A stretch of DNA of 64,000 nt from Candidatus Microbacterium phytovorans (GCA_029202445.1 CP119321.1:2968577-3032576), one strand, 5' to 3'; positions 40,937 through 50,270 are shown, numbered from the stretch's first letter. Translations and numbers: made by a program. The notes: generated from the sequence alone by a model not told the origin.

Positions 40937-41472
40937 CGGTGCGGACGGCGACGGCATCCGACCTGGGCGCCATCATGGCGCTCGAGCGCGACTCGTTCCC
41001 CACGGATGCGTGGAGCGAGGCGATGATGGCCGCCGAGCTCGCGTCGCCCCACGGGCGCTACGTCGTCGACGTCGACGGTGCCGTCCTCCATGGGTACGGC
41101 GGCGTGCGCGCCGTGCAGGGAGCCGCGGATGCCGACATTCAGACGATCGCGATCGCCGCGTCGTCCCGGGGCCGTGGGCGCGGGCGTCACCTGCTCGACG
41201 AGCTGCTGCGCACGGCTCGGGAGCGCGGCGCGCGAGAGGTCTTCCTCGAGGTGCGCGCCGACAACCCGGTGGCCACCGCGCTGTACATCTCGGAGGGGTT
41301 CGTCGAGATCGCCCGTCGCCCGCGCTACTACCAGCCCGACGACGTCGATGCCGTCGTGATGAAGCTCGACCTGGCAGCGTGGGGCGCGCGTGAGGCCGAC
41401 TCGGCGCGGCCGTCCGCCTCGGCCGACCCGAGCGCGTCGCCGGCCACCACCGCCGGAACGGGGTGGTGCTGA
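40933..41472 (+). CDS. rimI: Ribosomal protein S18 alanine N-acetyltransferase RimI
   Basis: 179 residues: a GNAT domain of ~148 residues plus a ~30-residue Ala/Ser-rich tail. [14 protein letters not shown] is the acetyl-CoA loop; [28 protein letters not shown] is typical of RimI. In t6A clusters RimI is regularly found between TsaB and TsaD, as here. One-base overlap with tsaD. Confidence 0.92.
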   Translation: MTVRTATASDLGAIMALERDSFPTDAWSEAMMAAELASPHGRYVVDVDGAVLHGYGGVRAVQGAADADIQTIAIAASSRGRGRGRHLLDELLRTARERGAREVFLEVRADNPVATALYISEGFVEIARRPRYYQPDDVDAVVMKLDLAAWGAREADSARPSASADPSASPATTAGTGWC

Positions 41473-42563
41473 TGACCGGGCGCATCCTCCCGTCGGACGG
41501 TCCTGCTCCGCAGGAGCCGCTCGTGCTCGGGATCGAGACAAGCTGCGACGAGACCGGGATCGGCATCGTGCGGGGCCGCACGCTGCTGTCGAACACGATC
41601 GCGAGCTCCATGGCCGAACACGCGCGCTACGGGGGCGTCGTGCCCGAAGTCGCGGCACGCGCACACCTCGAGGCGCTGCAGCCCGCGATCGAGCAGGCCG
41701 TCGCGGAGGCGGGGATCGCGCTCACCGACCTGGATGCCGTCGCCGTCACGAGCGGACCGGGCCTCGCCGGTGCCCTCATGGTGGGTGTCGGCGCGGCGAA
41801 GGCGCTCGCCGTCTCCCTGGATCGCCCGCTCTATGCGGTCAACCATCTCGTCGGTCACATCGCCGCCGACATCCTCACGGGCGAAGAGGTCGAGTATCCG
41901 ACGGTCGCGCTCCTCGTCTCGGGCGGCCACACATCGTTGCTGCTCGTGCGCGACCTTGTCTTCGACGTCGAGCTCCTCGGGGAGACCATGGACGATGCGG
42001 CGGGCGAGGCCTTCGACAAGATCGCGCGCACCCTCGGACTGCCCTACCCGGGCGGTCCCGAGATCGACCGCGCGGCCGCGCTCGGCGACCCCGACGCGAT
42101 CCGCTTCCCACGCGGGCTCTCCCGCGCCTCCGACATGGCGGAGCACCGGTACGACTTCTCGTTCTCGGGGCTGAAGACGGCGGTCGCCCGCTGGGTGGAG
42201 CGGGCCGAGGCAGCGGGGGAGACCGTGTCCGTCCCCGACGTCGCCGCGTCCTTCCGCGAGGCGGTCGTCGACGTGCTCGTCACCAAGGCGCTCGCCGCCT
42301 GTGAGCGCCACGGTGTACCCCGGCTCCTCCTCGGCGGTGGCGTCATCGCGAACCGGCGCCTGCGTGAGGTGGCGGTCGCTCGTGCCGAGGCCGCCGGGGT
42401 GGCGGTGCGCATCCCGCCGCTGTCGCTGTGCACCGACAACGGCGCGATGATCGCCGCCCTCGCGGCCGAGCTGATCCGCAGCGGGCGTCCCGCTTCGACG
42501 CTCGCGTTCGGTGCGGACTCGACCCTTCCCGTCACCGAGATCCAGGTGGCGGTGAGCGCATGA
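41472..42563 (+). CDS. tsaD: tRNA N6-adenosine threonylcarbamoyltransferase TsaD
   Basis: 363 residues. Catalytic subunit of t6A37 synthesis. [16 protein letters not shown] is the phosphate loop; the metal histidines are in [11 protein letters not shown] and the metal Asp in [22 protein letters not shown] and [12 protein letters not shown] are conserved. It overlaps rimI before and a small membrane gene after. Confidence 0.97.
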   Translation: MTGRILPSDGPAPQEPLVLGIETSCDETGIGIVRGRTLLSNTIASSMAEHARYGGVVPEVAARAHLEALQPAIEQAVAEAGIALTDLDAVAVTSGPGLAGALMVGVGAAKALAVSLDRPLYAVNHLVGHIAADILTGEEVEYPTVALLVSGGHTSLLLVRDLVFDVELLGETMDDAAGEAFDKIARTLGLPYPGGPEIDRAAALGDPDAIRFPRGLSRASDMAEHRYDFSFSGLKTAVARWVERAEAAGETVSVPDVAASFREAVVDVLVTKALAACERHGVPRLLLGGGVIANRRLREVAVARAEAAGVAVRIPPLSLCTDNGAMIAALAAELIRSGRPASTLAFGADSTLPVTEIQVAVSA

Positions 42564-43015
42564 GCACGCCCGACGACCCGCCCGCCCTGCCGGCCGACGT
42601 CCCGCAGGTTCCCGTGCCGATCATCGAGTCGGCATCGGGCGATGTCGCGCCCGGCGAGACAGCGAGGCTGCCGGGAGAGCACCGTGGCGGTTTCCAGCGC
42701 GCGCTGACGGAACCGGTCGAGGTGACCGCTCCCGTGCACACGGAGGTGCGGTGGGCACCTGCCCCGCCCGCCCCGCTGCCCCGCAGTGCGCCGTGGGCAC
42801 TGACCTTCGCCGTCCTCGGGCTGCTCGTGTCGCTGCTCGTCGGATGGGGTTTCCTCATCGGCATCCTGGGCGCGTCGCTCGCCGTCGTCGCCCTTCGCCG
42901 CCCGTGGGAGAGCCGCGGGGTGGCCGTCTGGGCGCTGTGCCTGAGCGCGCTGTCGCTCCTGTACAGCGGCGGCTGGCTGTGGTGGGCCTCGACGCAGGGC
43001 CCGCTGTTCGGCTGA
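42560..43015 (+). CDS. Small membrane protein after tsaD, unknown function
   Basis: 151 residues. The first ~78 residues are Pro/Val-rich and presumably cytosolic; then two or three membrane segments ([24 protein letters not shown] and [23 protein letters not shown]), a pattern like DUF4190-type proteins. The start overlaps the tsaD stop (ATGA), so it is translated with the t6A genes. No functional motif. Confidence 0.75.
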   Translation: MSTPDDPPALPADVPQVPVPIIESASGDVAPGETARLPGEHRGGFQRALTEPVEVTAPVHTEVRWAPAPPAPLPRSAPWALTFAVLGLLVSLLVGWGFLIGILGASLAVVALRRPWESRGVAVWALCLSALSLLYSGGWLWWASTQGPLFG

Positions 43016-43048
43016 ACGGCCCCGGTTGCCCTCGGTTCGGCGCGGCGC

Positions 43049-44236
43049 TCAGAGACGGTCGGCGAGAAGTGCGACCCGGGCTCCGTCCACGCGCGTGAGC
43101 AGGAGCGTCGCGGCCGCATCGCCGCGCAGCTTCAGCTTCGTGCGGAGGGATGCCGGGTCGATGTCGACGCCGCGCTTCTTGATCTCCAGCGTGCCGATGC
43201 CGCGCTCGCGGAGCGCCTTCGACAAGCGTTTGGGGTCGAACGGCAGTTGCTCGCGCACGCGGAACGTCTGCACGAAGGGGCTCGTCGTGGCCGTGTCCGA
43301 CGTGAGGTAGGCGATGCCGTCGGCGATCATGCCGGCATCCAGTCGCCTCGCTACCTCGCCGATGAGGCGCGCCCTGATGACCGAGCCTGCGGGCTCGTGG
43401 ACGTACGCGCCCAGCGGACGTACGGGGACGTCTGCCGCGTCTCCGGATGCCGTCAGCTCGTGCGCCGCATCGCCGTGGACGACGAGCGCGGCGCGTGCGA
43501 CGCCCGGGCGGGCGAGGGCACCCGACCACAGCACGAGTTCGATGGTGGACCCGTCGACGGTGATCCACTGGGCTTCGACGCCGTCGGGGATCTGCTCGCG
43601 GTCGAAGCCCGGACCCAGCTTGATCCCCACCGGCATCCGGGATGCCAGGTCGAACGCCCAATCCAGCGACGGCGTCCAGTCGGCCGCGCGCGTGCGACGC
43701 GTCTCGCTGTGTCCGGCGGTGCGGCGGGCGGGGTCGAGCCAGACGGCGTCGATGCCCGTGAGGTCGGTGGACTCGGCGGTGGCGTGGCGCACGGTCGCCG
43801 TGTCGCCGAACGGCGCGAGGTTGTACGCGGCGATCGCGGCGGTGATCTCGTCGGCGTCGACGGCGAGCACGTGCAGGCCGATCCCCGCGAGCCCCAGTGC
43901 ATCGCCGCCGATGCCGCATCCCAGGTCGGCCACGCGCGTCATGCCCGCATCCCGGAATCGGCCGGCGTGGCGGGCCGCGACGGCGAGGCGGGAGGCCTGC
44001 TCCAGCCCCGCGCGGGTGAACAGCATGCGTTCGGCGAAGGGCCCGAACTTCGCGGCGGCGCGGGTGCGCAGGCGCGCCTGACCGACCACCGCCGACACGA
44101 GCTCCGGAGATGTTCCGGCGGCGCGCAGGCGGCTGACGGCGGCGGCGACGTCGTCGGTCGAGTCGATGCGGCCGAGCGAGTCGAGCAGACGCAGCGCCTC
44201 CGGTGTCAGCAGGGTCGCGAGCTCGGCGTGGTCCAC
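43049..44236 (-). CDS. Class I SAM-dependent methyltransferase with THUMP-like domain
   Basis: 395 residues. The SAM-binding motif is VADLGCGIGGDALGL near residue 104, followed by VLAVDADE; the catalytic-type motif WLDPARRT (residue ~169) resembles the DPPR/NPPY position of RNA or DNA methyltransferases. The C-terminal ~80 residues (KRLSKALRERGIGTLEIKKRG) match the THUMP-like domain found in actinobacterial proteins, so an RNA substrate is likely. GTG start at 44236 fixed by the leaderless -10. Transcribed away from groES. Confidence 0.85.
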   Translation of the reverse strand: MDHAELATLLTPEALRLLDSLGRIDSTDDVAAAVSRLRAAGTSPELVSAVVGQARLRTRAAAKFGPFAERMLFTRAGLEQASRLAVAARHAGRFRDAGMTRVADLGCGIGGDALGLAGIGLHVLAVDADEITAAIAAYNLAPFGDTATVRHATAESTDLTGIDAVWLDPARRTAGHSETRRTRAADWTPSLDWAFDLASRMPVGIKLGPGFDREQIPDGVEAQWITVDGSTIELVLWSGALARPGVARAALVVHGDAAHELTASGDAADVPVRPLGAYVHEPAGSVIRARLIGEVARRLDAGMIADGIAYLTSDTATTSPFVQTFRVREQLPFDPKRLSKALRERGIGTLEIKKRGVDIDPASLRTKLKLRGDAAATLLLTRVDGARVALLADRL

Positions 44237-44242
44237 CGGGCA

Positions 44243-44248
44243 AGCCTA
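44243..44248 (-). promoter_or_regulatory. -10 box for the THUMP-like methyltransferase (leaderless)
   Basis: On the minus strand TAGGCT, six bases, then GTG at 44236. Confidence 0.6.
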
Positions 44249-44280
44249 TGCGGCGCCGCGTGTCGCCGCGCGTCGGAGGA

Positions 44281-44307
44281 TTGGCACTCGCGTTGCACGA
44301 GTGCCAG
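44281..44307. promoter_or_regulatory. CIRCE operator 1 (HrcA binding site)
   Basis: TTGGCACTC, nine bases, GAGTGCCAG: a 9-bp perfect inverted repeat apart from the last pair, matching the CIRCE consensus (TTAGCACTC-N9-GAGTGCTAA) at all but two positions. The -35 of the groES promoter lies inside its spacer. Confidence 0.9.
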
Positions 44308-44321
44308 CATCGCCCTAGACT
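44293..44321 (+). promoter_or_regulatory. Promoter of groES
   Basis: TTGCAC (44293-44298) and TAGACT (44316-44321), 17-bp spacer. The -35 is buried in CIRCE 1 and the start point falls in CIRCE 2, so HrcA would block both polymerase binding and escape. Confidence 0.85.
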
Positions 44322-44325
44322 GGCA

Positions 44326-44352
44326 TTAGCACTCGCGGTGTGCGGGTGCTAA
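44326..44352. promoter_or_regulatory. CIRCE operator 2 (HrcA binding site)
   Basis: TTAGCACTC, nine bases, GGGTGCTAA: one mismatch from the CIRCE consensus. It covers the predicted transcription start of groES. Confidence 0.92.
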
Positions 44353-44395
44353 TGAGTCTTTACGCATGACCCCTGAAGCAAGAAAGAGGTAGACC

Positions 44396-44692
44396 GTGTC
44401 GGTTTCCATCAAGCCGCTCGAGGACCGCATCGTCATCAAGCAGGTCGAGGCTGAGCAGGTCACGTCCAGTGGACTGGTCATCCCCGACACCGCGAAGGAG
44501 AAGCCCCAGGAGGGCGAGGTCGTCGCGGTGGGCCCCGGTCGCATCGACGACAACGGCAACCGCGTTCCGCTCGACGTCGCCGTCGGCGACCGCGTGATCT
44601 ACAGCAAGTACGGCGGCACCGAGGTGAAGTTCGGCGGCGACGAGTTCCTCGTCCTGTCGGCTCGCGACGTGCTGGCGGTCGTCGTCCGCTGA
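44396..44692 (+). CDS. groES: Co-chaperonin GroES
   Basis: 98 residues. The heptameric lid of the GroEL chaperonin. [45 protein letters not shown] contains the mobile loop that binds GroEL. GTG start at 44396 after AGAGG. Controlled by two CIRCE elements. No groEL follows; a terminator ends the transcript 17 bases after the stop, so the chaperonin itself must be encoded elsewhere. Confidence 0.97.
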   Translation: MSVSIKPLEDRIVIKQVEAEQVTSSGLVIPDTAKEKPQEGEVVAVGPGRIDDNGNRVPLDVAVGDRVIYSKYGGTEVKFGGDEFLVLSARDVLAVVVR

Positions 44693-44708
44693 CCGCACAC
44701 AGCTGACC

Positions 44709-44742
44709 GAAGGGTCCGGATGCCGTGGCATCCGGACCCTTC
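44709..44742 (+). terminator. Terminator of groES
   Basis: GAAGGGTCCGGATGCC (44709-44724) is complementary to 44727-44742, followed by GTCGTTGC. Confidence 0.88.
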
Positions 44743-44833
44743 GTCGTTGCCGGCGCCCGGGGATTGGCAGCCACGTCGCGGCGAACGGCAGGATCTCGTC
44801 GCTCCCGGGGACCGCGCGACGTCATGACCGTCC

Positions 44834-44839
44834 TAGGCT
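44834..44839 (+). promoter_or_regulatory. -10 box for rarD (leaderless)
   Basis: TAGGCT, seven bases, ATG at 44847. Confidence 0.55.
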
Positions 44840-44846
44840 TGGACCC

Positions 44847-45785
44847 ATGACACCACCCGCGCGCTCCGTCCGCGACGGCGATGAGGTGCGCGGGGGAGTC
44901 CTGGCCTTCATCGCCTACTTCCTGTGGGGCTTCATGCCCCTCTACTTCCTCACGCTGACGCCGACCGGCCCGTGGGAAGTGGTCTCCTGGCGCATCATCC
45001 TGTCGCTGGCGTTCTGCGCCGTGCTGCTGACGGTGACGCGCACCTGGGCGAAGCTGTGGGCCATTCTGCGCACGCCCCGACTCGTCCTGTGGACGATCGT
45101 GGCCGGCCTCCTCATCTATGTGAACTGGCAGGTCTTCCTGATCAGCACGCTCACCGGCCACGTGATCGAGGGCAGCCTCGGCTACTTCATCAATCCGATC
45201 GTGACGGTGCTCCTGGGCGTCCTCGTGCTCGGGGAGCGGTTGCGCATCGCCCAGTGGGTGGCGATCGGCATCTCCGTGCTGGCCGTCATCGTCATCGTGG
45301 TGGGGTACGGCGACTTCCCGTGGATCGCGCTGACCCTCGCGGCGAGCTTCGGTGCGTACGGTCTCGTGAAGAAGCAGATCGGTCCCAGCGTGGATGCCAT
45401 CAGCGGGCTCACCCTGGAGTCGCTGTGGCTGCTCCCCGTCGCCGTGGTCCAGCTCATCGTCGTCGCGGCGACGACGGGCCTCACGATGGGCCAGCCCGGT
45501 CCGGGGCACGCCGCCCTGCTGCTGCTGGCGGGCGCGGTGACCGCCACGCCGCTCCTCTTCTTCGCGGCCGGTGCGCGCCGCGCGCCCCTCACGGTCATCG
45601 GGCTCCTGCAGTTCGTCGCGCCCATCCTGCAGTTCATCACGGGCGCGTGGATCATGGGCGAGCCGATGCCGCTCGAGCGCTGGATCGGCTTCGGACTGGT
45701 GTGGCTCGCGCTCGTCGTGCTCATGGCGGACACGCTCCGGCACGCACGCCGCTCACGGGCAGGGGATGCCGTTATCGCATCGTGA
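44847..45785 (+). CDS. rarD: RarD/EamA-family transporter
   Basis: 312 residues with about ten membrane segments, two EamA repeats. GVLAFIAYFLWGFMPLYF and NWQVFLISTLTGHVIEGSLGYFINPIVTVLLGVLVLGERL are typical of RarD. LQFVAPILQFITGAWIMGEPM is the matching part of the second repeat. Substrate unknown: the name comes from a chloramphenicol-sensitivity phenotype and gives no proof of function. Stand-alone gene. Confidence 0.9.
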   Translation: MTPPARSVRDGDEVRGGVLAFIAYFLWGFMPLYFLTLTPTGPWEVVSWRIILSLAFCAVLLTVTRTWAKLWAILRTPRLVLWTIVAGLLIYVNWQVFLISTLTGHVIEGSLGYFINPIVTVLLGVLVLGERLRIAQWVAIGISVLAVIVIVVGYGDFPWIALTLAASFGAYGLVKKQIGPSVDAISGLTLESLWLLPVAVVQLIVVAATTGLTMGQPGPGHAALLLLAGAVTATPLLFFAAGARRAPLTVIGLLQFVAPILQFITGAWIMGEPMPLERWIGFGLVWLALVVLMADTLRHARRSRAGDAVIAS

Positions 45786-45904
45786 CCATGACGTTTCACA
45801 GCGTTAACGGATCGCAACATTGGTGACGCGTCTCGGCGATTAGGTTGATTCCAACTGGGACGGCACCCGAGGTCGTCCCTTGTTCATCCATAGCAAGGAG
45901 CAAC

Positions 45905-47173
45905 ATGACCGTCTTCACACGTTCGCGTGCGGGCAAGGTCCTTGGCGGCATCGCCGTCGTCAGTGTCAGCGCCCTCCTGCTCGCCGGCTGCGCCGGCGGC
46001 GGTGGCACGCCGGCGCCGAGCGACAGCAGTGCGCCTGTCGCAGAGGATCTCACCCTCAAGATCGGCAGCGTGCTGCCCCAGACCGGCAGCCTCGCCTTCC
46101 TCGGCCCGCCCGAAGAGGCGGGTGTGCTCCTCGCCGTCAACGAGATCAACGAGGCCGCCAAGAGCCTCGAGGTGGAGTTCACCCCCGGCGACTCGGGTGA
46201 CGCCGACAACAAGGCGTTCGAGACCACGGTTCCGAAGCTGCAGAACGCGGGAGTCTCCGCGATGATCGGTGCCGCGGCATCCGGTGTCACGAAGCTCTTC
46301 CTCGACTCCAACGTCCAGGCGGGCATCATCACGTTCTCGCCGGCGAACACCTCGCCCGACTTCACGACGTGGGACGACGACAACCTCTACTGGCGCACCG
46401 CTCCGAGCGACCTGCTCCAGGGCGAGGTTCTCGGCAACCTGATCGCCGAGGACGGCCACAAGAACATCGGCATCATCTACCAGAACGACGCCTACGGCAC
46501 CGGCCTCTTCGGTGTCATCAAGGAGGTGTTCGAGTCGACGGGTGGCTCGGTCGTTGCTGAGGCGTCGTACAACGACGGCGATAGCTCGTTCGACGCCCAG
46601 GTGTCCACGATCGCGGCGGCCAAGCCCGACGCGGTGGTGCTCATCACGTTCGACCAGTTCGCGACGATCGCGCCGCTGCTGTCCAACGCGGGTGTCGACC
46701 CGGCGAACTACTACCTCGTCGACGGCAACCTCAAGCAGTGGGGCGACGACGTGTCGGTCTCGCTCGAGGGCGCGAAGGGCACGACGCCCGGACCGGTGCT
46801 CGAGACGGACTTCCAGGACCGCCTGAACGCGGCCTGGACCGACGCGGGCAACGCTGCGCTGGACGACTACTCGTACGCCGCTGAGTCGTACGACGCCGTC
46901 GTGCTGCTCTCGCTGGCCTCGCTGGCTGCCGGTTCGACCGACGCCGCCGACATCGCCGGCAAGCTCCAGGAGGTCTCGGGAGGCTCGGGCGAGGGCACGA
47001 AGTGCACCACGTACGCCGAGTGCGCTGACATCATCCTCGGCGGCGGCACCGCCGACTACGACGGTGTCTCCGGTCCGATCACGTTCGACGAGGCCGGTGA
47101 CCCCACCGAAGCGTCGATCGGTATCTTCCAGTACAAGGCCGACAACACCCACGAGCGCATCGACACCCGCTGA
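45905..47173 (+). CDS. livK: Branched-chain amino acid ABC transporter, substrate-binding lipoprotein
   Basis: 422 residues. Signal sequence with lipobox LLLAGC (Cys29), then a type I periplasmic-binding fold: LKIGSVLPQTGSLAFLGPPEEAGVLLAVNEINEA, NIGIIYQNDAYGTGLFGVIKEVF and YDAVVLLSLA. Leu, Ile, Val or related compounds are the likely ligands. ATG at 45905 preceded by AAGGAG. It is transcribed towards livF, i.e. convergent with the permease and ATPase operon, which is unusual. A weak -10 (TAGGTT, 45841) lies upstream. Confidence 0.9.
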   Translation: MTVFTRSRAGKVLGGIAVVSVSALLLAGCAGGGGTPAPSDSSAPVAEDLTLKIGSVLPQTGSLAFLGPPEEAGVLLAVNEINEAAKSLEVEFTPGDSGDADNKAFETTVPKLQNAGVSAMIGAAASGVTKLFLDSNVQAGIITFSPANTSPDFTTWDDDNLYWRTAPSDLLQGEVLGNLIAEDGHKNIGIIYQNDAYGTGLFGVIKEVFESTGGSVVAEASYNDGDSSFDAQVSTIAAAKPDAVVLITFDQFATIAPLLSNAGVDPANYYLVDGNLKQWGDDVSVSLEGAKGTTPGPVLETDFQDRLNAAWTDAGNAALDDYSYAAESYDAVVLLSLASLAAGSTDAADIAGKLQEVSGGSGEGTKCTTYAECADIILGGGTADYDGVSGPITFDEAGDPTEASIGIFQYKADNTHERIDTR

Positions 47174-47190
47174 CGCTCGCACGGCACGCG

Positions 47191-47222
47191 AAAGGCCCCG
47201 CAGCTCCGGCTGCGGGGCCTTT
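47191..47222 (+). terminator. Terminator of livK
   Basis: AAAGGCCCCGCAGC (47191-47204) pairs with GCTGCGGGGCCTTT (47209-47222), loop TCCG. Symmetric A/T ends could make it work both ways. Confidence 0.9.
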
Positions 47223-47253
47223 CCCGTTCCTCCCGCGGGCGGCGGCGGCAGAG

Positions 47254-47294
47254 CCGGGCGCAGCGGCCCCGGGCACAGCGGCCGGGCACAGCGG
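47254..47294. repeat. Three 13-bp tandem units at the left edge of hairpin repeat A
   Basis: CCGGGCGCAGCGG (47254-47266), then CCGGGCACAGCGG twice (47269-47281 and 47282-47294). The last unit runs into the left arm of the hairpin repeat. Confidence 0.75.
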
Positions 47295-47362
47295 AGGAGA
47301 TACGCGTTACGGAGGGAGCGCAGCCGGCATCCTTTCCTCCGAAGCGTCGATCTCCTCCGCTG
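47289..47362. repeat. Hairpin repeat, copy A
   Basis: The left arm 47289-47315 and right arm 47336-47362 are inverted copies (27 nt each) that match over the outer 13 bp (CAGCGGAGGAGAT) and the inner CGGAGG, with a mismatched middle and a 20-nt loop. Related copies are at 53389 and 54500. Confidence 0.8.
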
Positions 47363-47452
47363 CGCCGTGCCTGGGCACCCCAGCGGCCACGTCCGGACCG
47401 CGCACCCGTCGCACCGGTCACGCACCCCCTCGCGCCGCGTACGCGCACGAGA

Positions 47453-47486
47453 AGAGGGTCGGATGCCACGTGGCATCCGACCCTCT
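47453..47486. terminator. Palindrome downstream of livF
   Basis: AGAGGGTCGGATGCCA (47453-47468) pairs with TGGCATCCGACCCTCT (47471-47486). It lies 18 bp from the livF stop and is read as the terminator of livHMGF; on the other strand the tail GTCGTCGTT resembles those of plus-strand terminators here. Confidence 0.8.
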
Positions 47487-47504
47487 GTCGTCGTTGTGGG
47501 GCGG

Positions 47505-48284
47505 TCAGTCGCCGGAGCCGAGCGTCCCGAGGTAGAGGCCGATGACCTGGGGGTCGTTCAGCAGCTCGCGACCGGTGCCGTGGTACGCGTCGCGGCCCTG
47601 GTCGAGAACGTAGCCGCGGTCGCAGATCTGCAGGCACCGGCGGGCGTTCTGCTCGACCATGATCGTCGTCACGCCGGCCTTGTTGATGTCCGATACGCGC
47701 AGGAACGCATCGTCCTGACGAACGGGGGAGAGGCCGGCGGAAGGCTCGTCGAGCAGCAGCACCGACGGGTCCATCATGAGCGCGCGGCTCATCGCGACCA
47801 TCTGACGCTCGCCGCCGGAGAGCGAACCGGCGCGCTGCTTGAGGCGCTTGCCGAGCTCCGCGAAGATCCCCGTGACGAACTCCAGTCGCTCCGCGTAGAT
47901 GCGCGGGTTCTGGTAGAGCCCCATCTGCAGGTTCTCTTCGATCGAGAGCGAGGGGAACACGTTGTTCGTCTGCGGCACGAAGGCCACCCCGCGCTGCACG
48001 AGCTTGTCCGCCTTGAGCCCCACGATCGACTCGCCGTTGACGGTGATGTCGCCGCCGCGCACCTTGACGAGTCCGAAGATCGACTTCAGCAGGGTCGACT
48101 TTCCGGCGCCGTTGGGGCCGATGATGCCGATGAGCTCGCCCTTGTGAGCGACCAGGTTGGCGTTGTTGATGATGTTGATGCCGGGCAGGTAGCCCGCGAG
48201 CAGATCGGTGACCTGCACGACGACCTCGCGCTCGTCGACGGTCGCTGCGCCTGCGCCTTCCGGCTGGCTGGAAGAATCGGTCAC
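47505..48284 (-). CDS. livF: Branched-chain amino acid ABC transporter ATP-binding protein LivF
   Basis: 259 residues. Walker A GPNGAGKST at residues 56-64, signature LSGGERQMVAMSRAL, Walker B VLLLDEPSAGLSP, and the switch region VEQNA typical of LivF. GTG start at 48284 overlaps the livG stop (GTGA). The first ~22 residues are extra. Last gene of the minus-strand liv operon. Confidence 0.95.
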   Translation of the reverse strand: MTDSSSQPEGAGAATVDEREVVVQVTDLLAGYLPGINIINNANLVAHKGELIGIIGPNGAGKSTLLKSIFGLVKVRGGDITVNGESIVGLKADKLVQRGVAFVPQTNNVFPSLSIEENLQMGLYQNPRIYAERLEFVTGIFAELGKRLKQRAGSLSGGERQMVAMSRALMMDPSVLLLDEPSAGLSPVRQDDAFLRVSDINKAGVTTIMVEQNARRCLQICDRGYVLDQGRDAYHGTGRELLNDPQVIGLYLGTLGSGD

Positions 48285-49282
48285 TTCTTGTCCTCCTCCG
48301 CGTCGGCGATCGAGGCGGCTTCCTCGTCTTTGATCTCGTCGAGCAGTTCCCGCGCCGAATCGTCGAGAGTGCCCGAGACGCGACCGGTCACGACGCCCAG
48401 ATCGACGTCCTGGTGGCTGCCGAGATAGGCGTCGATCACCGCCTGATCCTGCATGACGGTGTCGGGCGGACCCTCGGCGACGACCTTGCCCTCGGCCATA
48501 ACGACGACCCAGTCGGCGATGTGGCGCACCATGTGCATGTCGTGCTCGACGAACAGCACCGTGACGCCGAGTTCCTTCAGATCGAGGATGTGATCGAGCA
48601 GCGACTCCGTCAGAGCCGGATTGACCCCGGCCATCGGCTCGTCGAGCATGACCAGCTGGGGATCGCTCATGAGCGCCCGCGCCATCTCGAGGAGCTTGCG
48701 CTGACCGCCGGAGAGGGATGCCGCGAAGTCCTGCTCCTTGGCGTCGAGCTTGAAGCGCTTGAGCAGACCGCGCGCCTTCTCCTCGTTGTCGGTCTCCTGA
48801 CCCCGCCAGGTGGCGGGGAGGAACGACTGCCAGAACTTCTCCCCGCGCTGCTGGGGAGCGCCCAGCTTCATGTTCTCGAGCACCGTGAGCAACGACAGCG
48901 CCTTCGTGAGCTGGAAGGTGCGCACCTGGCCCATGCGGGCCACCTTGAAGGCGGGGATGCCGGAGAGGCTCTTCCCGTCGTACGACCATGTGCCGGAGTT
49001 GGGCTTGTCGAACCCGCAGAGCAGGTTGAACAGCGTCGTCTTCCCGGCGCCGTTCGGGCCGATGAGGGCGGTGATCGCGTTGCGCGGGATCTCCAGGTGC
49101 TCGACGTCGACGGCTTTCAGGCCGCCGAACTGCCGCGTCACACCGTCGACCACCATGATCGGATCGACCTTCGCGACGCCGGGGACGGCGTCGCCCTTCG
49201 CGAGTCCTGTCGTCTTCGGCCGCGGGACGCTGCCCGTGACGGGCGCCGGTTCGGGGGCGCCGGGAGTCTCATTACTTGACAA
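48281..49282 (-). CDS. livG: Branched-chain amino acid ABC transporter ATP-binding protein LivG
   Basis: 333 residues, longer than the ~255 of many LivG because of a ~40-residue Pro-rich start and a ~40-residue acidic C-terminus. Walker A GPNGAGKTT at residues 75-83, signature LSGGQRKLLEMARAL, Walker B LVMLDEPMAGVNP, and switch His in VEHDMHMV. I use TTG 49282 because AGGGAG lies seven bases before it; the start overlaps the livM stop by 11 bp. Confidence 0.92.
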   Translation of the reverse strand: MSSNETPGAPEPAPVTGSVPRPKTTGLAKGDAVPGVAKVDPIMVVDGVTRQFGGLKAVDVEHLEIPRNAITALIGPNGAGKTTLFNLLCGFDKPNSGTWSYDGKSLSGIPAFKVARMGQVRTFQLTKALSLLTVLENMKLGAPQQRGEKFWQSFLPATWRGQETDNEEKARGLLKRFKLDAKEQDFAASLSGGQRKLLEMARALMSDPQLVMLDEPMAGVNPALTESLLDHILDLKELGVTVLFVEHDMHMVRHIADWVVVMAEGKVVAEGPPDTVMQDQAVIDAYLGSHQDVDLGVVTGRVSGTLDDSARELLDEIKDEEAASIADAEEDKK

Positions 49283-50270
49283 AGGTCATCTCCCTCTTGT
49301 CGCCGAGGATTCCCTGCGGCCTGAAGATCACGAGGAGCATGAGCGCGACGCCCACGAGGATGTAGCGGAGCGTGCCCGCCTGGATCGGCGTCATTGGGAG
49401 CCAGCCCGCCTGCGCCATCTGCGGCAGCAGGTTGCCCAGGAGCGCGAGCACCATCCAGAAGATCACGGCGCCGAGCGACGGACCGAAGATGGTGGACGCA
49501 CCGCCGAGCAGCAGGATCGTCCACAGGAAGAACGTCAGCGCCGTCGTGTAGCTCGACGGGATCACCGCCGACGGCAGGACGTAGACGATGCCGCCGAGGG
49601 CGCCGATGACACCACCGACGATGAGCGCCTGCATCTTGTACGCGAAGACGTTCTTGCCGAGCGAGCGCACGGCATCCTCGTCTTCACGGATGCCCTTGAG
49701 CACGCGGCCCCACGGACTGCGCATGAGCGACCACACGACGAAGATCGACAGCGCCAGCACGATCAGGCCGAACACCACGATCCACAGCTGTTGCGGCGTG
49801 AACTGCCAGGGGCCGAAGCCGTAGCGCTCGCCCGTGGGGAGCGCCGGGAACGGGTTGGACGACTGGAAGCTGCCGTTGTAGTTCCCGAGGCCGTCGGCCG
49901 AGTTGGTCCACTCGTCGAACACCTGGGTCGTGAAGAGCAGTCGGACGATCTCGGCGGCCGCGATGGTCACGATGGCGAGATAGTCGGCGCGCAGGCGCAG
50001 CGTCGGCACACCGAGGATGACGGCGAACACGACGGCCAGCGCGAGACCCACGAGCATCGCGAGGTACCACGGCAGCTGGAACGTGAGGATGGAGATCGCG
50101 TAGCCGTAGGCGCCGAGGGCCATGAAGCCGGCCATACCGAAGTTCAGCAGTCCGGCGTAGCCGAAGTGCACGGCGAGGCCCGTGGCCGCGAGGGCGTAGG
50201 CGATCGTGACGGGGCTCAGCAGGTAGCTGAGCGTGTTGTTGAGGATGGCACCCCAATCCATGGCGATCAC
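49272..50270 (-). CDS. livM: Branched-chain amino acid ABC transporter permease LivM
   Basis: 332 residues, about nine membrane segments. GYAGLLNFGMAGFMALGAYGYAI is the LivM signature; VPTLRLRADYLAIVTIAAAEIVRLL follows, and the cytoplasmic coupling loop contains SPWGRVLKGIREDEDAVRSLGKN. GTG start 50270 overlaps the livH stop; ATG 50261 three codons later is the alternative. Confidence 0.94.
   Translation of the reverse strand: MIAMDWGAILNNTLSYLLSPVTIAYALAATGLAVHFGYAGLLNFGMAGFMALGAYGYAISILTFQLPWYLAMLVGLALAVVFAVILGVPTLRLRADYLAIVTIAAAEIVRLLFTTQVFDEWTNSADGLGNYNGSFQSSNPFPALPTGERYGFGPWQFTPQQLWIVVFGLIVLALSIFVVWSLMRSPWGRVLKGIREDEDAVRSLGKNVFAYKMQALIVGGVIGALGGIVYVLPSAVIPSSYTTALTFFLWTILLLGGASTIFGPSLGAVIFWMVLALLGNLLPQMAQAGWLPMTPIQAGTLRYILVGVALMLLVIFRPQGILGDKREMTFVK

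Larger units (their letters stand above)
47174..47504. other. Intergenic region between livK and livF
   Basis: 331 bp between the two convergent stops, with no gene. It holds the livK terminator, a 13-bp tandem repeat, a 74-bp hairpin repeat and a second terminator-like palindrome. Nothing recognisable in 47363-47452. Confidence 0.7.

Noticed and set aside
44353..44372. Tiny leader peptide (MSLYA) before groES
   Set aside because: Five codons without a ribosome binding site, overlapping CIRCE 2; probably chance.
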